From Gavia stellata (taxonomy: Eukaryota; Chordata; Aves; Gaviiformes; Gaviidae): 64,000 nucleotides of DNA. Position 1 is the first letter of the stretch. Each line of letters opens with the position of its first letter. Below are positions 48,001-59,775 of the stretch, piece after piece. The notes under the pieces were generated by a model that was given only the letters and a program-made list of their open reading frames with translations, made no database searches and was not told where the DNA came from. Both the position numbers and the translations under genes were made by a program. The stretch spans positions 12,103,001-12,167,000 of the forward strand of contig NC_082637.1 in the NCBI RefSeq assembly GCF_030936135.1, written 5' to 3'.

Positions 48001-51000
48001 GGAGTGTGATGAGGCCATTGAGGTCCTGAACAGATGCATGCGGGAGGTTGACCAGGCCTCCCTCGCTGCCATCAGCCAGCAGCTGGCCCCCCGAGAAGAT
48101 ATCTCACAGGAGGTGGGTTGGGGACATGCTGCTGCAAACTTAACAGGGGCGGGCGTCCTTCACCCCAGCTCCCAGCGGCACGCGGTGACCCCAGCCTCAC
48201 GCAATGCCCTCTGTTTGCAACAGGCTTTGCACAACCAGATGATCACGGCTGTCCAGGAGATCAGCAACCTGATTGAGCCTGTGGCCAGTGCGGCACGGGC
48301 CGAGGCCTCGCAGCTGGGGCACAAGGTAACACAGGGATGGGGAGCTGCTGAGGTGCTCAGTGCGCGTGGAGGACCTCATGGCAGGAGGAAAGGCACAAGG
48401 CAGCCGGGGCTGGAAGCTGCTGGTGCTGACACTGCTCTTCCCTAGGTATCCCAGATGGCTCAGTACTTTGAGCCACTCATCATGGCGGCTATCGGTGCTG
48501 CCTCCAAAACGCCCAACCACCAGCAGCAGATGAACCTCCTGGACCAGACCAAAACGCTGGCCGAGTCTGCCTTGCAGATGCTGTACACGGCCAAGGAGGC
48601 TGGTGGGAACCCCAAGGTGAGCAGGAGGGGCACATGTCAGTGGTGTGCTCCCCTTCACGTGTGGGTGCTGTGTGGTGCACATGCATGTGCCAGACACGGA
48701 AACCCGGGGTAAGTGTGCAGCATCCCTGTCGGGAGGGGAGCCACTGCCCACCTTCCTCACTCTGGCTCATCCTTGCAGCAAGCTGCCCACACTCAGGAGG
48801 CTCTGGAGGAGGCTGTGCAGATGATGAAGGAAGCAGTGGAGGACCTGACCACCACCCTGAATGAGGCAGCCAGCGCTGCAGGTGTTGTGGGGGGCATGGT
48901 GGACTCCATCACCCAGGCCATCAACCAGGTGAGGGGAGCGTGGAGAGGATCTGGCCAGGGCTGGGGGTGGGAGAGAGAAAGAGTCAGGGTCAAACCCTAC
49001 AAGGTCTTTGGGCTGGAGTTGGAGCCAGAGTCTCCTGATGGTCTCTTGCAGCTGGACGAGGGGCCGATGGGTGAGCCAGAGGGAACCTTTGTGGACTACC
49101 AGACCACGATGGTGAAGACAGCAAAGGCCATCGCAGTGACTGTGCAGGAGATGGTGGGTGCAAGCAAGCCTGTCACTGCAGAAAGCACTGCCTGCCAAGT
49201 GGGCAGGTGACCGCCCTCCCTGCTTGCCTGTCCCCCCCAACTCCTGCTCTTTTTCCATTGTCAGGTCACCAAATCCACCACCAACCCAGACGAGCTGGGC
49301 ATACTGGCCAACCAGCTCACCAACGACTACGGGCAGCTGGCGCAAGAAGCCAAGCCAGCTGCACTCACCGCCGAGAATGAGGAGGTGCGAGCATGGTGGG
49401 GGAGTGCTGGAGCGTGCCATGGGGCAGAGCAGGGTCTGCTGGGGTGTGAAAGCAGAGGACAGGAACACTCGAACCTCCTGTCAGAGCTGGGGGCAGGCAG
49501 CATTCACACCTCCCCTGCAACACAGTGTGGAAACGTGGAGCAAAGCTGTGTTTCCTTTTCCCCCTCTTCTGAGTGGGAAGATTGGGAGAGAGGAGCTGGA
49601 TGGGGGTGGCTAGCATTTCCCAGTGTGTATCACGGATGTGGCTCTCTCACCCACACATTCCTTTCCAGATTGGCTCCCACATCAAGCGCCGGGTGCAGGA
49701 ACTGGGTCACGGCTGTGCCGCCCTGGTCACCAAGGCTGGAGCCCTGCAGTGCAGCCCCAGTGATGCCTACACCAAGAAGGAGCTGATAGAGAGTGCACGC
49801 AAGGTTTCCGAGAAGGTCAGCGGCTCAGGGGGAGGGCTGATGGCGTGGTGAGGTGGGAGGGATGCTGGATTGAGCCATGTGCTCTTGTAGCCGCCACGCT
49901 AGGTTCTGCCCTGGTCCTGTTGGGCTCTGCTGGCTCTCTCAGCCACGCTCGCCCTGCCCAGCTGGTGGGATAGAGGATGGATCCCCCACTCCAGGATCTG
50001 TAACAGTAACTGGTGCTGTGAAGGGCGCGCGAGATGTCCATGTGCTGCCTGCTGACGTGCCAATGATGGTCTGCCAGGGTAGACTGATCTGTACACTGGT
50101 GGCAGCCCAGGGCTCTCCAAATAAGCTCTTGCAGTGGTGGGTGTAGCATTTGCTGTGTTTCCAACCAAGCCTGCAGGTCATGCTGGGTGGTTGATCTCCC
50201 CTTCATCTTTTGCTGGTGTGGTGGAAAGCATCCTGTCCATCAGTCAATGTAAAGAACATACTTCTGAATAACACATGAAAACATGGCTAAAAGGCAGTGA
50301 TAGAGCAGCGGGGCTTGTAAGCAAGAGAACAAAAGAAAAAAACTTGTTCATAGTGCCTGGCACATGCCTGCATGCTCAGGGTCTCCTGCAGCTCCTTCCT
50401 TTCCAAGATTGCTTTGCATCAGGAAACTTGATGTCCTATGAGTGTTTGCCCAAGTACAGAAATCGCGTTTAGCAGCTGAAGAAGGAATGAGCTGTGATGT
50501 TCTGATGCCCATCATGCAAACCTTACTCATTTGGAAACTAGCAGAGTTCAATATCTCCTGGACCCCCAAACATGATAGATACAGGGTAAAAATAAATAAA
50601 TAGAAGCTAAGAAGGGTGTCTAGACCACGCGATTCCCAATTCCTCTCCTTGGTGTGAAGTGGCTCCATCCTGGGAGGTGTTGGAGGATGTGTGCGGTGGG
50701 GATTGCCTGAACCTGCTCTGCTCCCCAGTCACTGTACTCGTATCCTGCAGGTGTCTCATGTGCTAGCAGCCCTGCAGGCTGGGAACCGCGGGACACAAGC
50801 CTGCATCACAGCAGCCAGCGCCGTCTCTGGCATCATTGCTGACCTTGACACCACCATCATGTTTGCCACGGCAGGAACCCTCAACCGGGAGAACTCGGAG
50901 ACCTTCGCTGACCACAGGTACCAGGGCACCTTGTCCAGCCTCTGCTCAGCCAGAGACAGCGGGGTCAGACTGTGTCCCATGGTCTCCTGTCTTTCCGAAC

Positions 51001-54000
51001 TGTGGACCGGCTCCAAGGAGAGCTGCGATTTCAAGTCGCACTGACTGTTTCTCCTTCAGTGTGTACATACAGAAGGCAGGGTCCACAGTCTCTCTACACC
51101 CCAAGGGCCATGTGAGGTGTTGAAGGCTGTGTCGTCTCTGACTCCCTTCTTCTCCCCAGGGAGGGCATCTTGAAGACAGCCAAGGCGCTGGTGGAGGACA
51201 CCAAGGTGCTGGTGCAGAACGCCACGGCCAGCCAGGAGAAGCTAGCCCAGGCTGCCCAGTCCTCAGTGTCCACCATCACTCGCCTGGCAGAAGTGGTGAA
51301 ATTGGGTGCCGCCAGCCTGGGATCTGAAGACCCAGAGACTCAGGTGGGTTGGTAGGTGTGGTAGGAGGCTGCTCATAGCTTATTTGAAGGGGCTGAGGGT
51401 TGGAGGTGGTGTGTGTGCTGGACTCTGCGGGTCATGGAGAGGTCTGGTTGGGCTTTGGCTTGTGCTGGCTGCGCTGTGTGCTGTATATGTGTATACTGCG
51501 TGTCCTGGGGTGCCCAGATTTCCCATTGCTGGGCCACACCAGCCCCAGCCCAAGTGTGACTGTAGCCAAGGTGTTGTCCCGGTCTTGTCTCCCCAGGTAG
51601 TCCTGATCAATGCTGTGAAGGATGTGGCCAAGGCACTTGGGGACCTGATTGGTGCCACCAAGGCAGCTGCTGGGAAAGCTGGGGATGATCCTGCTGTCTA
51701 CCAACTGAAGAACTCTGCCAAGGTCTGAGTTGGGCATGATGGGAAGGAGGGGACAGGGCAGGGCAGGCTGGAGAAAGAGCAGAGGGGCATCTCTGCTTGT
51801 CTGGGGGCAGGAGGACAACTGGGGGGCAGTCAGAGCAAGGTAGGGGAGGAGGGGTCACATAAAAGGTGGGGCACAACATGCAGAGGAGGCATTGGTGGGA
51901 GAATGAGATGAGATGGTGTGAGTGGAGTATGCGGACAGGGCCGTTTTGGACCAAACCACGAGGGAGGGACAGGTGCCAGCAGCAGCCCAGAGCTTGTGTG
52001 GGGCTTCACCCAGCTTTCTTCTCCCTTCCACAGGTGATGGTGACGAACGTCACTTCCTTGCTGAAGACAGTGAAGGCCGTCGAGGACGAGGCCACAAAGG
52101 GGACGCGGGCACTGGAGGCCACAATAGAGCACATACGCCAAGAGCTGGCAGTGAGTACAGCCGCAGAGCTGCGGCTGCCATCCCACTCGCTGGCTGACCT
52201 GTGCCTCACCGCCGCCTCTCGCCTTGCAGGTCTTCTCCTCCCCCGTGCCTCCTGCCAAGGTCTCCACCCCGGAGGACTTCATCCGTATGACGAAAGGCAT
52301 CACGATGGCCACGGCCAAAGCGGTGGCTGCTGGCAACTCGTGTCGGCAGGAGGATGTCATCGCCACAGCCAACCTGAGCCGCCGTGCCATTGCAGATATG
52401 CTGCGTGCCTGCAAGGTGGGGCGGGCAGGGGACATGGTTCTAGCACAGGTTTGTGGGTGGCTGTAGGTGCCAGCAGGGATGGTGCTGGATTTGAATTGGG
52501 GTTTCCCTGTCTCTGGGTTTCAGGAAGCTGCCTACCACCCGGAGGTGAGCGGGGATGTGCGGCAGCGGGCACTGCGCTTCGGCAAGGAGTGTGCCGATGG
52601 CTACCTGGAGCTGCTGGAGCACGTGCTGGTGGTGAGTGTCCCCGCCCCGGTTCCCAGGGTGGGCAGGGGCTGCCCATGGATGCCAGGGTGCTCCCCAAAT
52701 CCCCAAGGTCCTCTGGGCTCTGCACCTCCTCCTGCTGAGGTCTTTGCACGGCCCCCTTCACTTCCTGTGGCGGCACAACATGTGCCTGAGCCCCTGCCAT
52801 GGAAGCAGATGTCAGAGAGATGGAACAGGCTCTGAAGAAAGGTATTTAGCTAACAACAGATGGAGATTAACTGGCCATAAACAGATGGAGGCTGGAAATT
52901 CAACAACACAGGAGCAGAATCCTGAAGTAGTTTCCAGTAAAAGTCGCGGGAGTAAGACTTCAGGCAGTGAGAAAACAGAGCTTGTTAAGCTCACAGCAGA
53001 GTGGGAGACGGGCAGTGCCCACGATAGCAGATGTGATGACTACAAGCACCAGCTGCATCCTTTTTGATCCGGTCTTCCTCTATCTGAGTCCTCCCAAGGA
53101 CTTCAGCTGACTGCTTTAATTAGCTGTCCTACAAGATGAGTGTAGTTTACAAAAAGCAAATTAAGACAACAGAGCGGGAGAAAGGATCCAATGAGGTCCT
53201 TCCAGCGGTTTGCATTCTTGGCAAGATTACAGGGGTGGAATCAAGGACTCGGGGGGGGGGGGGGATGCGCAGACCCAGCCCGCAGAGCTGTGTGAGCCCT
53301 CGAACCAGGATCAGGACAAAGACTGAGGGCGAGTCAGCTCTGTGGCAAGGTTTCACTAAACTGGTTAGAAAGGCTTGGTGAGAGTCTGCCATTCAGGTTC
53401 ACCACATACAAGGCGGTGGAGCTCAGACTGTGGTTTCCTGCAGGGAAAGCGCCTTTAGGCAGAGGGTAACCAGCACTGGCAGCACAAAGTGGGCAGGAAC
53501 CAATGGCTAGAAATTGAAGCTGGGCAGAGGAGAAGTCAAAGGTTGATTTTATCTGAAGGAGGTAACCACTGGGGTACAGTTCCAAGGGGAGCAGTGAGTT
53601 TCCCATCCTCTGCATCTAGATCAAATGTCTGTCTGGAAGATGCTTTAGCCACACGTAAGTCATGGCAGCCGAGGCTGGAGTGCTGAGGAGAAATTCTTTG
53701 GCTGACCTGTTTTTAACAGATGATTGAGCTAATGACTTAGTGTGGCAGTGCCCGAGGTCAGCCTACTTGCAGGAACATGCTATTCTGCTGTATTTTGGGT
53801 GTAACTGTCCAGCTGCCGTGCGACGTCTCTTGAATATCATACTTTGGTACATCCCATGAAATGTGCACTGGAGGTGCATCTTAGTAAGCTCATTGCCTCC
53901 AGCGTGCCTTCAGCTCCAGACAGAGACCATTTAGCAGTTTTAAAACACGTTATCAGAGCAGATGGCAGACTTAATAATGGGGCATTTAGTCTGGATGCGC

Positions 54001-57000
54001 ATATGAGGGCAAACTAGCCATCACTTTGTGCCATCAGCCTGGGGACTCCGAGCCACATGCAGCCCCGGTGACTTTGCTGGGATAGCCCCATGACTTTTCT
54101 GGGATAGCCCCATGCGAGTCTAGGATACAGCCACAACCCGCCCCCCAGCCTCTGCTGCACTCTGGTTTGGAAAGGCAGGAACGAAGCTCATGGATCCTAT
54201 TTATCAGAGGGCAGCAGGTTCCTGGAAAGCCACGAGCAGGAAGGCTGTAGGGGAATGGGAGGGGAGATGGTGGATGCGATGCTGACTCGCTCCCCTGCAA
54301 CAGAAGTCCATTGCTGTACACTGAGTCCCCATGGGAACCCATGCCTTGCACGGGGTGTGAACAAGCGTGGTTAGGGTTTGAGAAAGAGGGTTATTTGACT
54401 CGGGATGGAAAACATGGCTCCCAGCAGAGGAGTGGGAAAGCCTGCATATTTCACTGGGGAGGGGAAGGAATTTGAACCTCCATGGGGACTTGGTATTTGG
54501 TAATGATAGGTCTCTCCCTTCAAAAGCAGAGAGATCTGGTGGCTGAAAACTGCAGTCAAGCAATTCAGGGTGGGGAGAAATAGGTGTCAAGCGGGGCGAG
54601 GAGGAGAGCAGCTCCGTGGCTGCTCTGGCTGTTGGTGGCTCCTCCGGCCGTGGGAGCCTGATCCAGGAGCCCCAGCTCCCCTGGCCCTGTGAGGCTGTAG
54701 TATGAGCTAATGATGGCAGCATGGCTCCCCACCTGGGACTTCTGATCCTTCATTCCCCCCTCTCCTCTTGGCTGCCCTTCACCCCCACTGGAGAGCACCC
54801 ACCTTCCCCTGCCCTCCCCGTGCCCCCATCTCCAGCGCCTGCGTGTCCCGGCTGGGGCATTCACTGCTTTCTTCTCTCTCTTCTCCTTCCCTCCCTCCCT
54901 GTCAGCCGGTGAGTAAGGCGACATTGGGGTGCCTGCTGGTGTCTAACCTCAGCATGAGCCTTGCTCATGGCGTGTCTGCGTGCCCAGCCCAGTGCTGGGG
55001 TGGCACTCGCATGTGTTTACAGGGACCCCGGGGTCCATGTGTGTGTGTGTGTTCTCACACCCGCTCTAGCTGATGGGCAGCTGCCGTCTGTGCAGTGCTA
55101 GTTGGGCCAGCGGTGAGCTCTGCTGGTGTGTACAGACCCTGTGTGTGTGCACACCTATGTGCTGTGGTGTGTGCATGTCTCCCTCCCCACCCTCATGAAG
55201 GACCTTCATGGCTCTGCCTGCCACCTTGTCCCAGCAGGGCCAGCCCTCCTGGGCTGGGACGTGGCCCCGGGGTTTCCCCCTTTGCCCAGCTTGTGTTTGC
55301 AGACAAGTCTCAAAAATGGGGATGGCGATGGGGAAGTGCTTCTGGAGCTTGAAATGCTTTTGGGTGGGGAGGAAGAAATCCTGGAGGGGATAGCTGCTGA
55401 GTGCAGGAAGGCTTGCCCTGAGGGTCTTGTGTCTGCGAGATGTCACAGAAGCTGTGGATGCAGAAGGGCTAAGGGGAAGCTCATCCCATCCTCGGGCGGG
55501 AGGATACCAGCCAGGGTCACTCGAGAAAGCGTCGCAGACAACACCTGATGTGTACACCTGTGGGGGAGCTGGGGAATCCCACCCTCCTTCCGTGGGAGCA
55601 CACCCTGAACAGACCTATGAGGTCCTCCTTTTCCAGGTGCTTACATCTGCTCCTTCCCTGCAGATCCTGCAGAAGCCAACTCACGAGCTGAAGCAGCAGC
55701 TGGCAGGCTACTCCAAGCGTGTGGCCAGCTCTGTCACCGAGCTCATCCAGGCAGCTGAGGCCATGAAAGGTAGGGAAAGGTCCTGCTCAAAGGGGGAGGA
55801 CCGAGGGCTGGGATTAGGGTGGAGGGCTCAGCAGCTGATGGAAGAGGTAGGGCGAGTCAGAAATGAGCCTGCACACACGTTTAACCTGCCTTGCATCCTG
55901 GTTTTTCTAGGGACAGAGTGGGTTGATCCAGAAGACCCCACCGTCATTGCTGAGAATGAGCTGCTGGGGGCAGCGGCTGCCATTGAGGCTGCAGCCAAGA
56001 AGCTGGAGCAGCTGAAGCCGAGGGCCAAGCCCAAGGTAGTGGTGCTGAGCCCTGGCTGACCCCTGTGCTCAGCTTCGGGCGGGTTAGGGCTCTCCTGTCT
56101 GTGTTCCAGCCAGGTGTGAAGGGTCACGTGAGGAAAGCCCCGTCCAACAGCCGGTCCCTCTTCCTGTGCTCCCACTGCCTCCCATGTCCCCAGCTGGACC
56201 TTTCTCAGGCAGTCCATACCCTCCTGTGCCCCACAGCCCTTAATCCAACTCTATATGTGCCTCCTCAGTCCCCCAACATCATCCTGCTTTGCCCCATCTG
56301 TCCCAGCACCCCTGCATGGGACTCACACTCCACTTTAACCTGCAGCAAGCAGATGAGAGCCTGAACTTTGAGGAGCAGATCCTGGAAGCTGCCAAATCCA
56401 TTGCTGCAGCCACGAGTGCCCTGGTGAAGGCAGCCTCAGCAGCCCAGCGAGAATTAGTGGCCCAAGGAAAGGTAAGGCTGGAAGAGGGAAAGAAATAAGA
56501 AAACGTAGGTCTGTGGTGGGTTCTCCCTTCTCCTGGTGCTGCTTGCAGCCCTCATGCCCCGTGGCAAAAGATGCACGGGGCGGTGAGCCTCACTCCTCTC
56601 CTTTGTCGCAGGTGGGTGCCATCCCCGCCAATGCAGTGGATGATGGACAGTGGTCCCAGGGACTCATTTCAGCTGTGAGTATCAAGGTCATGCTCAGGGG
56701 GTGGGGGGGACCCTCTTGGCTCCTGCTGCAAAGATGAGGATGCTCTGCCCGTGTGCTTCTCCTCAATGGAAGAAGCAGCCATGCTTCTTGCTCTCTCACC
56801 AGCTGAGACATGGTGTGGAAGCTGGTTGTCCCCATCCCATGCCCTGTGACCTCCCTGGGGCTAGTCTGGGCATAGCGTCCCCAGGGGAGACTCAAGAATC
56901 CCCCTGAGAGCCTCTCTTTCTGCAGGCACGCATGGTGGCTGCTGCCACCAACAACCTGTGTGAAGCCGCCAATGCAGCCGTGCAGGGCCACGCCAGCGAG

Positions 57001-58679
57001 GAGAAGCTCATCTCGTCAGCCAAGCAGGTGGCTGCCTCCACTGCACAGCTGTTGGTGGCCTGTAAGGTGAAGGCTGACCACGACTCAGAGGCCATGAAGC
57101 GGCTCCAGGTGAGTCCCAGGCTGTGCTTCCAGCCCCAGCTGCCTCCTCCCAGCGACTCCAGGAGGAGTGGGTGGGAGTGGGGTGAGGGCCCTGGGGAGGG
57201 CTCACGCTCCCTGCCTGCATGCTATCAGCGGGAAGCTTATTGGGGCACAGGCTCCAGGTCGCTTGGACTTCACTGCTAGCTGCGTGCCAGGCATATGAGT
57301 GGTGCTGGGCTGCTGAGCCCAGCAGCGTTCTGAGCTGATGAACTGGCACAGGAATGCCTGAAATGTGTGCACTGCATCCCTGGCATTCGAGAGGTTAATG
57401 TTTGGGGAGCATATTTGTAGCACCCTTAATCCTCAGAGGCAGTAGCACACAAGAGGCTAATGCCCATGCGTTGTGGGGTTAACACGGGGTCCCAGCGCTG
57501 GTCTTTCGGGGTGAAGGGGAGGGTTGGTGGGGCTGCCCCCCAGTCCCTGCCCTGCTGCTCAGATGGGAGCCAGAGCCTGGCTGGGAGCAGCAGCGCCTGA
57601 AATGGTCATGAGTGGCTGGCAAGGCAGCAAGCCATGTAAAGGAATCCCTGCCTGCAGCTCCCAACATGCCTGGCTGCCTCTCCTGCCAGCCAGCCTGGGG
57701 CAGGGGTTCTTTCACACACCCCCAGACAACAGTCGTGCCCTGGGGCTGGGACTTAGGCTGCTGCTTCCCCGCTGCAGGCTGCCGGCAATGCGGTAAAGAG
57801 AGCGTCGGACAATCTGGTGAAGGCAGCGCAGAAGGCAGCTGCCTTCCAGGACCACGATGAGACGGTGGTGGTGAAGGAGAAGATGGTCGGGGGAATTGCA
57901 CAGGTGAGGAGCAGGACCGCTCTGATGGGACAGGGGCAGCTCCAGCTGCCACCACAACCTATGTGTGCCTGTCTCAGGAGCATGTCCTACCACCCACTGG
58001 AATGGGGCATATCTCCAGAGAGCCTCACAAAAATGCTGCGGGTGCACGCATCCTACCCAGTGCCATTTAAACACTGTGGCTTCGCCCTCGTCCTGCCACA
58101 CGTAGCAGTGGGCAGAGCCGGTGATGGTGCACACTCCCAGGAGTTCAACACCCTGGCTTCTCCTTGGTGCACTACCCGCACCATCCCAGTGTCTGTGACA
58201 CATGTGAAGGGCAGAGCATTGGTTAAGGGGTGAGAACTGCCTGGTGTGGGGTGCCACAGGTCCCAGCGCTGCCTCCTAGCCACAGACTTGCAGCTGAGAA
58301 TGGGGCACCTGGGGCTGAGCCCCGGGAGCTGTGCTGCTCCCCGTTATCTCTGGAGGACCATTGTCCCACTGCAGGGACAACAGTCCTCGTGCCTGGGGCC
58401 ACACCAGCCCAGCCCAGGGGGACTGTAGCTGTGATGGGGGGGAAGCAGCAGCTGGAGAGCCTGGCTCTGGGCTCAGCATTGCTGCAGCCAAAGCTCCAGC
58501 CTTCCCTGTCAGAGGGCAGCCATGACCCCAGGGCTCTCTCCTGGCAGATCATTGCCGCCCAGGAGGAGATGCTGCGCAAGGAGCGGGAGCTGGAGGAGGC
58601 ACGGAAGAAGCTGGCCATGATCCGCCAGCAGCAGTACAAGTTCCTGCCCTCGGAGCTGCGGGACGAGGAGCAGAACTGA
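29364..58679 (+). CDS. TLN1: Talin-1, complete gene (2541 residues)
   Basis: Talin-1 joins the tails of beta-integrins to F-actin at focal adhesions, activates integrins through its head, and unfolds under force to bind vinculin. I traced 56 coding exons between 29364 and the TGA at 58677-58679. They total 7626 bases, i.e. 2541 codons plus stop, exactly the length of human and chicken talin-1. Order: F0-F3 head, calpain-sensitive linker, rod bundles R1-R13 and the dimerisation helix. The protein begins MVALSLKISIGN and ends KFLPSELRDEEQN; mammalian talin-1 ends RDEH. All introns are GT-AG. There is no premature stop, so the gene is intact. An extra in-frame cassette exon is present at 39006-39056 and is not counted here. 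The exons are listed in four blocks. Confidence 0.97.
30042..30064. promoter_or_regulatory. 14-base palindrome next to an AP-1 site in TLN1 intron 2
   Basis: TCATGAGCTCATGA (30042-30055) is a perfect palindrome. Two bases later TGACTCA (30058-30064) is an exact AP-1 consensus. The surrounding intron has no recognisable repeat. An enhancer role is only inferred. Confidence 0.35.
31165..31610 (-). mobile_element. Ancient CR1-type LINE fragment in TLN1 intron 2
   Basis: The + strand reads like the reverse complement of an old CR1/L3-type LINE 3' part. Its order is: a TCCCAACTTCTTTAGTCCCTC block, CTGTATCTTTTCAAACTCTGG, a GACCACACCACCGCAGAGTA block, AACCACAACTCCAAGCTTTTCC, and a GATGATTTTTTCCATAG stretch. 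It is strongly diverged, with short insertions and deletions, so it is much older than the CR1 tail at 15391. Confidence 0.65.
36399..37018 (-). mobile_element. Solo LTR of avian ERVL type (TguLTR5-like) in TLN1 intron 13
   Basis: It runs from TGTCGTGATTTAA to ACCAGCACA on the + strand. Highly characteristic blocks include GGCAACTAAGCACCACCCAGC, GGGGGAGAGAATC, GATAAAAACAGTTTAATAGG, GGAATATCCCTTTGGTCAGTT and CCCTATCCCAGCCAAAACC, which I recognise from a LTR family widespread in Neoaves. TATAAA (36715-36720) and ATTAAA (36525-36530) lie on the - strand in LTR order. Flanks GCCCG and GCCCC match at four of five bases. No internal viral genes remain. It is antisense to TLN1. Confidence 0.85.
37327..45395 (+). 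CDS. TLN1: TLN1 exons 14-30: rod bundles R1 to R6
   Basis: Exons: 37327-37440, 37775-37883, 38381-38589, 38707-38805, 40831-40998, 41282-41576, 41678-41844, 42213-42341, 42822-42935, 43152-43265, 43425-43559, 43714-43842, 43962-44064, 44140-44348, 44443-44562, 44722-44919 and 45256-45395. They encode residues 489-1338, alanine-rich helices of rod domains R1-R6. R3 (about 787-911), encoded around exons 19-21, is in other talins the mechanosensitive bundle that opens first and binds vinculin and RIAM. Here it shows the expected TDTILNVTENIFSSMGDAG and MVRQARILAQATSDLVNAI. The intron between the fourth and fifth exon of this list holds the cassette exon at 39006. Confidence 0.95.
39006..39056 (+). 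CDS. TLN1: TLN1 alternative cassette exon (17b-like), 17 codons
   Basis: Between exons 17 and 18 an acceptor (CCTATATAG) and a donor (GTAAAA) frame exactly 51 bases in phase 0. They encode IPESRRAWILPASDPKT, to be inserted after residue 665 at the junction of rod domains R1 and R2. Published work on human TLN1 describes a 51-base cassette exon called 17b at the same intron position, 17 residues long, that alters the mechanics of the neighbouring bundles. Position, length and phase all agree; I cannot compare the residues from memory. The rather poor acceptor fits regulated use. Confidence 0.75.
42496..42655. repeat. TLN1: Pyrimidine-only TTCCC array in TLN1 intron 21
   Basis: About 160 bases of C and T only, as TTCCC units with regular TTTCCC interruptions. 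The pure purine/pyrimidine asymmetry and mirror symmetry favour triplex (H-DNA) formation. Length is probably polymorphic. The opposite strand reads as an unbroken Lys-Glu-Gly string that is not a protein. Confidence 0.95.
45497..49815 (+). CDS. TLN1: TLN1 exons 31-44: rod bundles R7 to R10
   Basis: Exons: 45497-45590, 45759-45848, 46026-46148, 46333-46476, 46802-46963, 47052-47192, 47446-47627, 47980-48112, 48224-48325, 48446-48616, 48779-48928, 49052-49153, 49265-49384 and 49669-49815. They encode residues 1339-1959. In talins this part holds R7 with the four-helix R8 inserted in it (partners include KANK, RIAM, DLC1 and vinculin), R9, which masks the integrin site of F3 in the inactive molecule, and R10. 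Exons are short and separated by introns of 100-400 bases, so the region is compact. Frame is kept at every junction. Confidence 0.95.
50751..58679 (+). CDS. TLN1: TLN1 exons 45-57: rod bundles R11-R13 and dimerisation helix
   Basis: Exons: 50751-50917, 51160-51343, 51597-51722, 52034-52150, 52230-52415, 52524-52631, 55664-55769, 55911-56035, 56346-56471, 56612-56674, 56926-57108, 57778-57903 and 58548-58679. They encode residues 1960-2541: R11-R12, the R13 actin-binding THATCH module (about 2300-2482) and the C-terminal helix that pairs two talins. The last exon gives IIAAQEEMLRKERELEEAR and LPSELRDEEQN. The fourth-from-start donor, GTCTGA after 51722, is unusual, but frame and protein match demand it. 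Intron 50 is 3.0 kb, far larger than its neighbours. Confidence 0.95.
52632..55663 (+). other. TLN1: TLN1 intron 50 (3.0 kb)
   Basis: I find no exon. It holds a 14-base G run at 53251-53264, a short TG array near 55037 and mostly unremarkable AT-balanced sequence from 52850 to 54700 that may be an old, unrecognised transposon. I cannot assign that part to a family. Confidence 0.45.
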
Positions 58680-59775
58680 GCCCCGTGCCCTCCCGCCGCT
58701 CACCGCACAGACTGCAGCCCTCCTGCTCCTATTTAAGACAACCTGCCTCGAGCGAAGGGCTGCCTGGGTTAGACCAGAGCTCTGCCTGCACCCAGAGCAT
58801 CAGGACTAACCCAGCTGCCACTCCAAGCCGGCGCCGCACCAGCAACTCCACTTCGCCGCCCAGCCCACCTTCCCACGTGCACCCAGGGCATGGCCAGAGC
58901 GCCGGAGGGACCCGGCTGGGGTGGAAGTCAGGGCTGTACCGGCTCAGAGCTCACCCGCTAACTCCGGGGTGCGGGGCCGGACAGCTCTTTACTAAAGGGG
59001 ATTTTTTTTCATGTGCCTTTGTCGTTCCCACTTGTGTTCCTTTCTTCTCTCTCCTCTGCGTGGGAGGGGGAAAGGCGGGCAGCTTGTCCTCTCCTGTGCG
59101 ATGGGGTGCAGGGAGCAGCATGGTCACTTGCTGAGCTCTCGCACAGAGACGCCTTTCACCTCCAATGCCTTATTGCTGGCTGAATCTTCCTCCTCCTTCT
59201 CTTCCTCCACAGCTTCCCTGGGAGGCACTGAGCCCCCCCCCCATGAGCATCTTCTTCAGCCTGGGCCCCTCTGGGGAGCAGCAGGGCTGGAAGCCACAGT
59301 GCCTCTGCTCAGGATGGGGGGGATGCAATGGGTTCACCCCTGGAGCTGCTCTTTGCCTTCCCGCTGGGCTTCCCCCACCCTGTGGCCCCAGCCAGTTCTG
59401 CCCTCCTCCTCCTTCCCAAGTGCCTGCATCGTTTTCCAAGATCTGCAGTATTTTTGTAACTTTTCCATTTCTCTAGTATTGAGCCTGCAGCTTTCAAAGT
59501 TCATTTATTCCCCCTCCAGCTTGTGCCTTGCCCACTAACACCCAGCACTCGCCAGGGTCCCACAGCCCAGCATCCCACCCCTCCTTGGCTCCGGGACCCT
59601 CTCCCGTCCCTCTCCCTTTGCACTTGCTGAGGCTTCTCTCACTATTTTGATACTTCAAGCATCCCTTATTAAACATTGAAGGAAACCAGCTCCCCCCGAG
59701 GCTCCGGGGTGGGGTGGGGGATGCCAATGTCTCCTTGGAAAGACACGTTCATCAATAAAATCTGGTTTTCCTCCT
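58680..59775 (+). other. TLN1: TLN1 3' untranslated region with AATAAA at 59754-59759
   Basis: About 1.1 kb from the stop codon to just past an AATAAA followed by T-rich sequence. A weaker ATTAAA lies at about 59668. Human TLN1 also has a 3' untranslated region of several hundred bases. Confidence 0.7.
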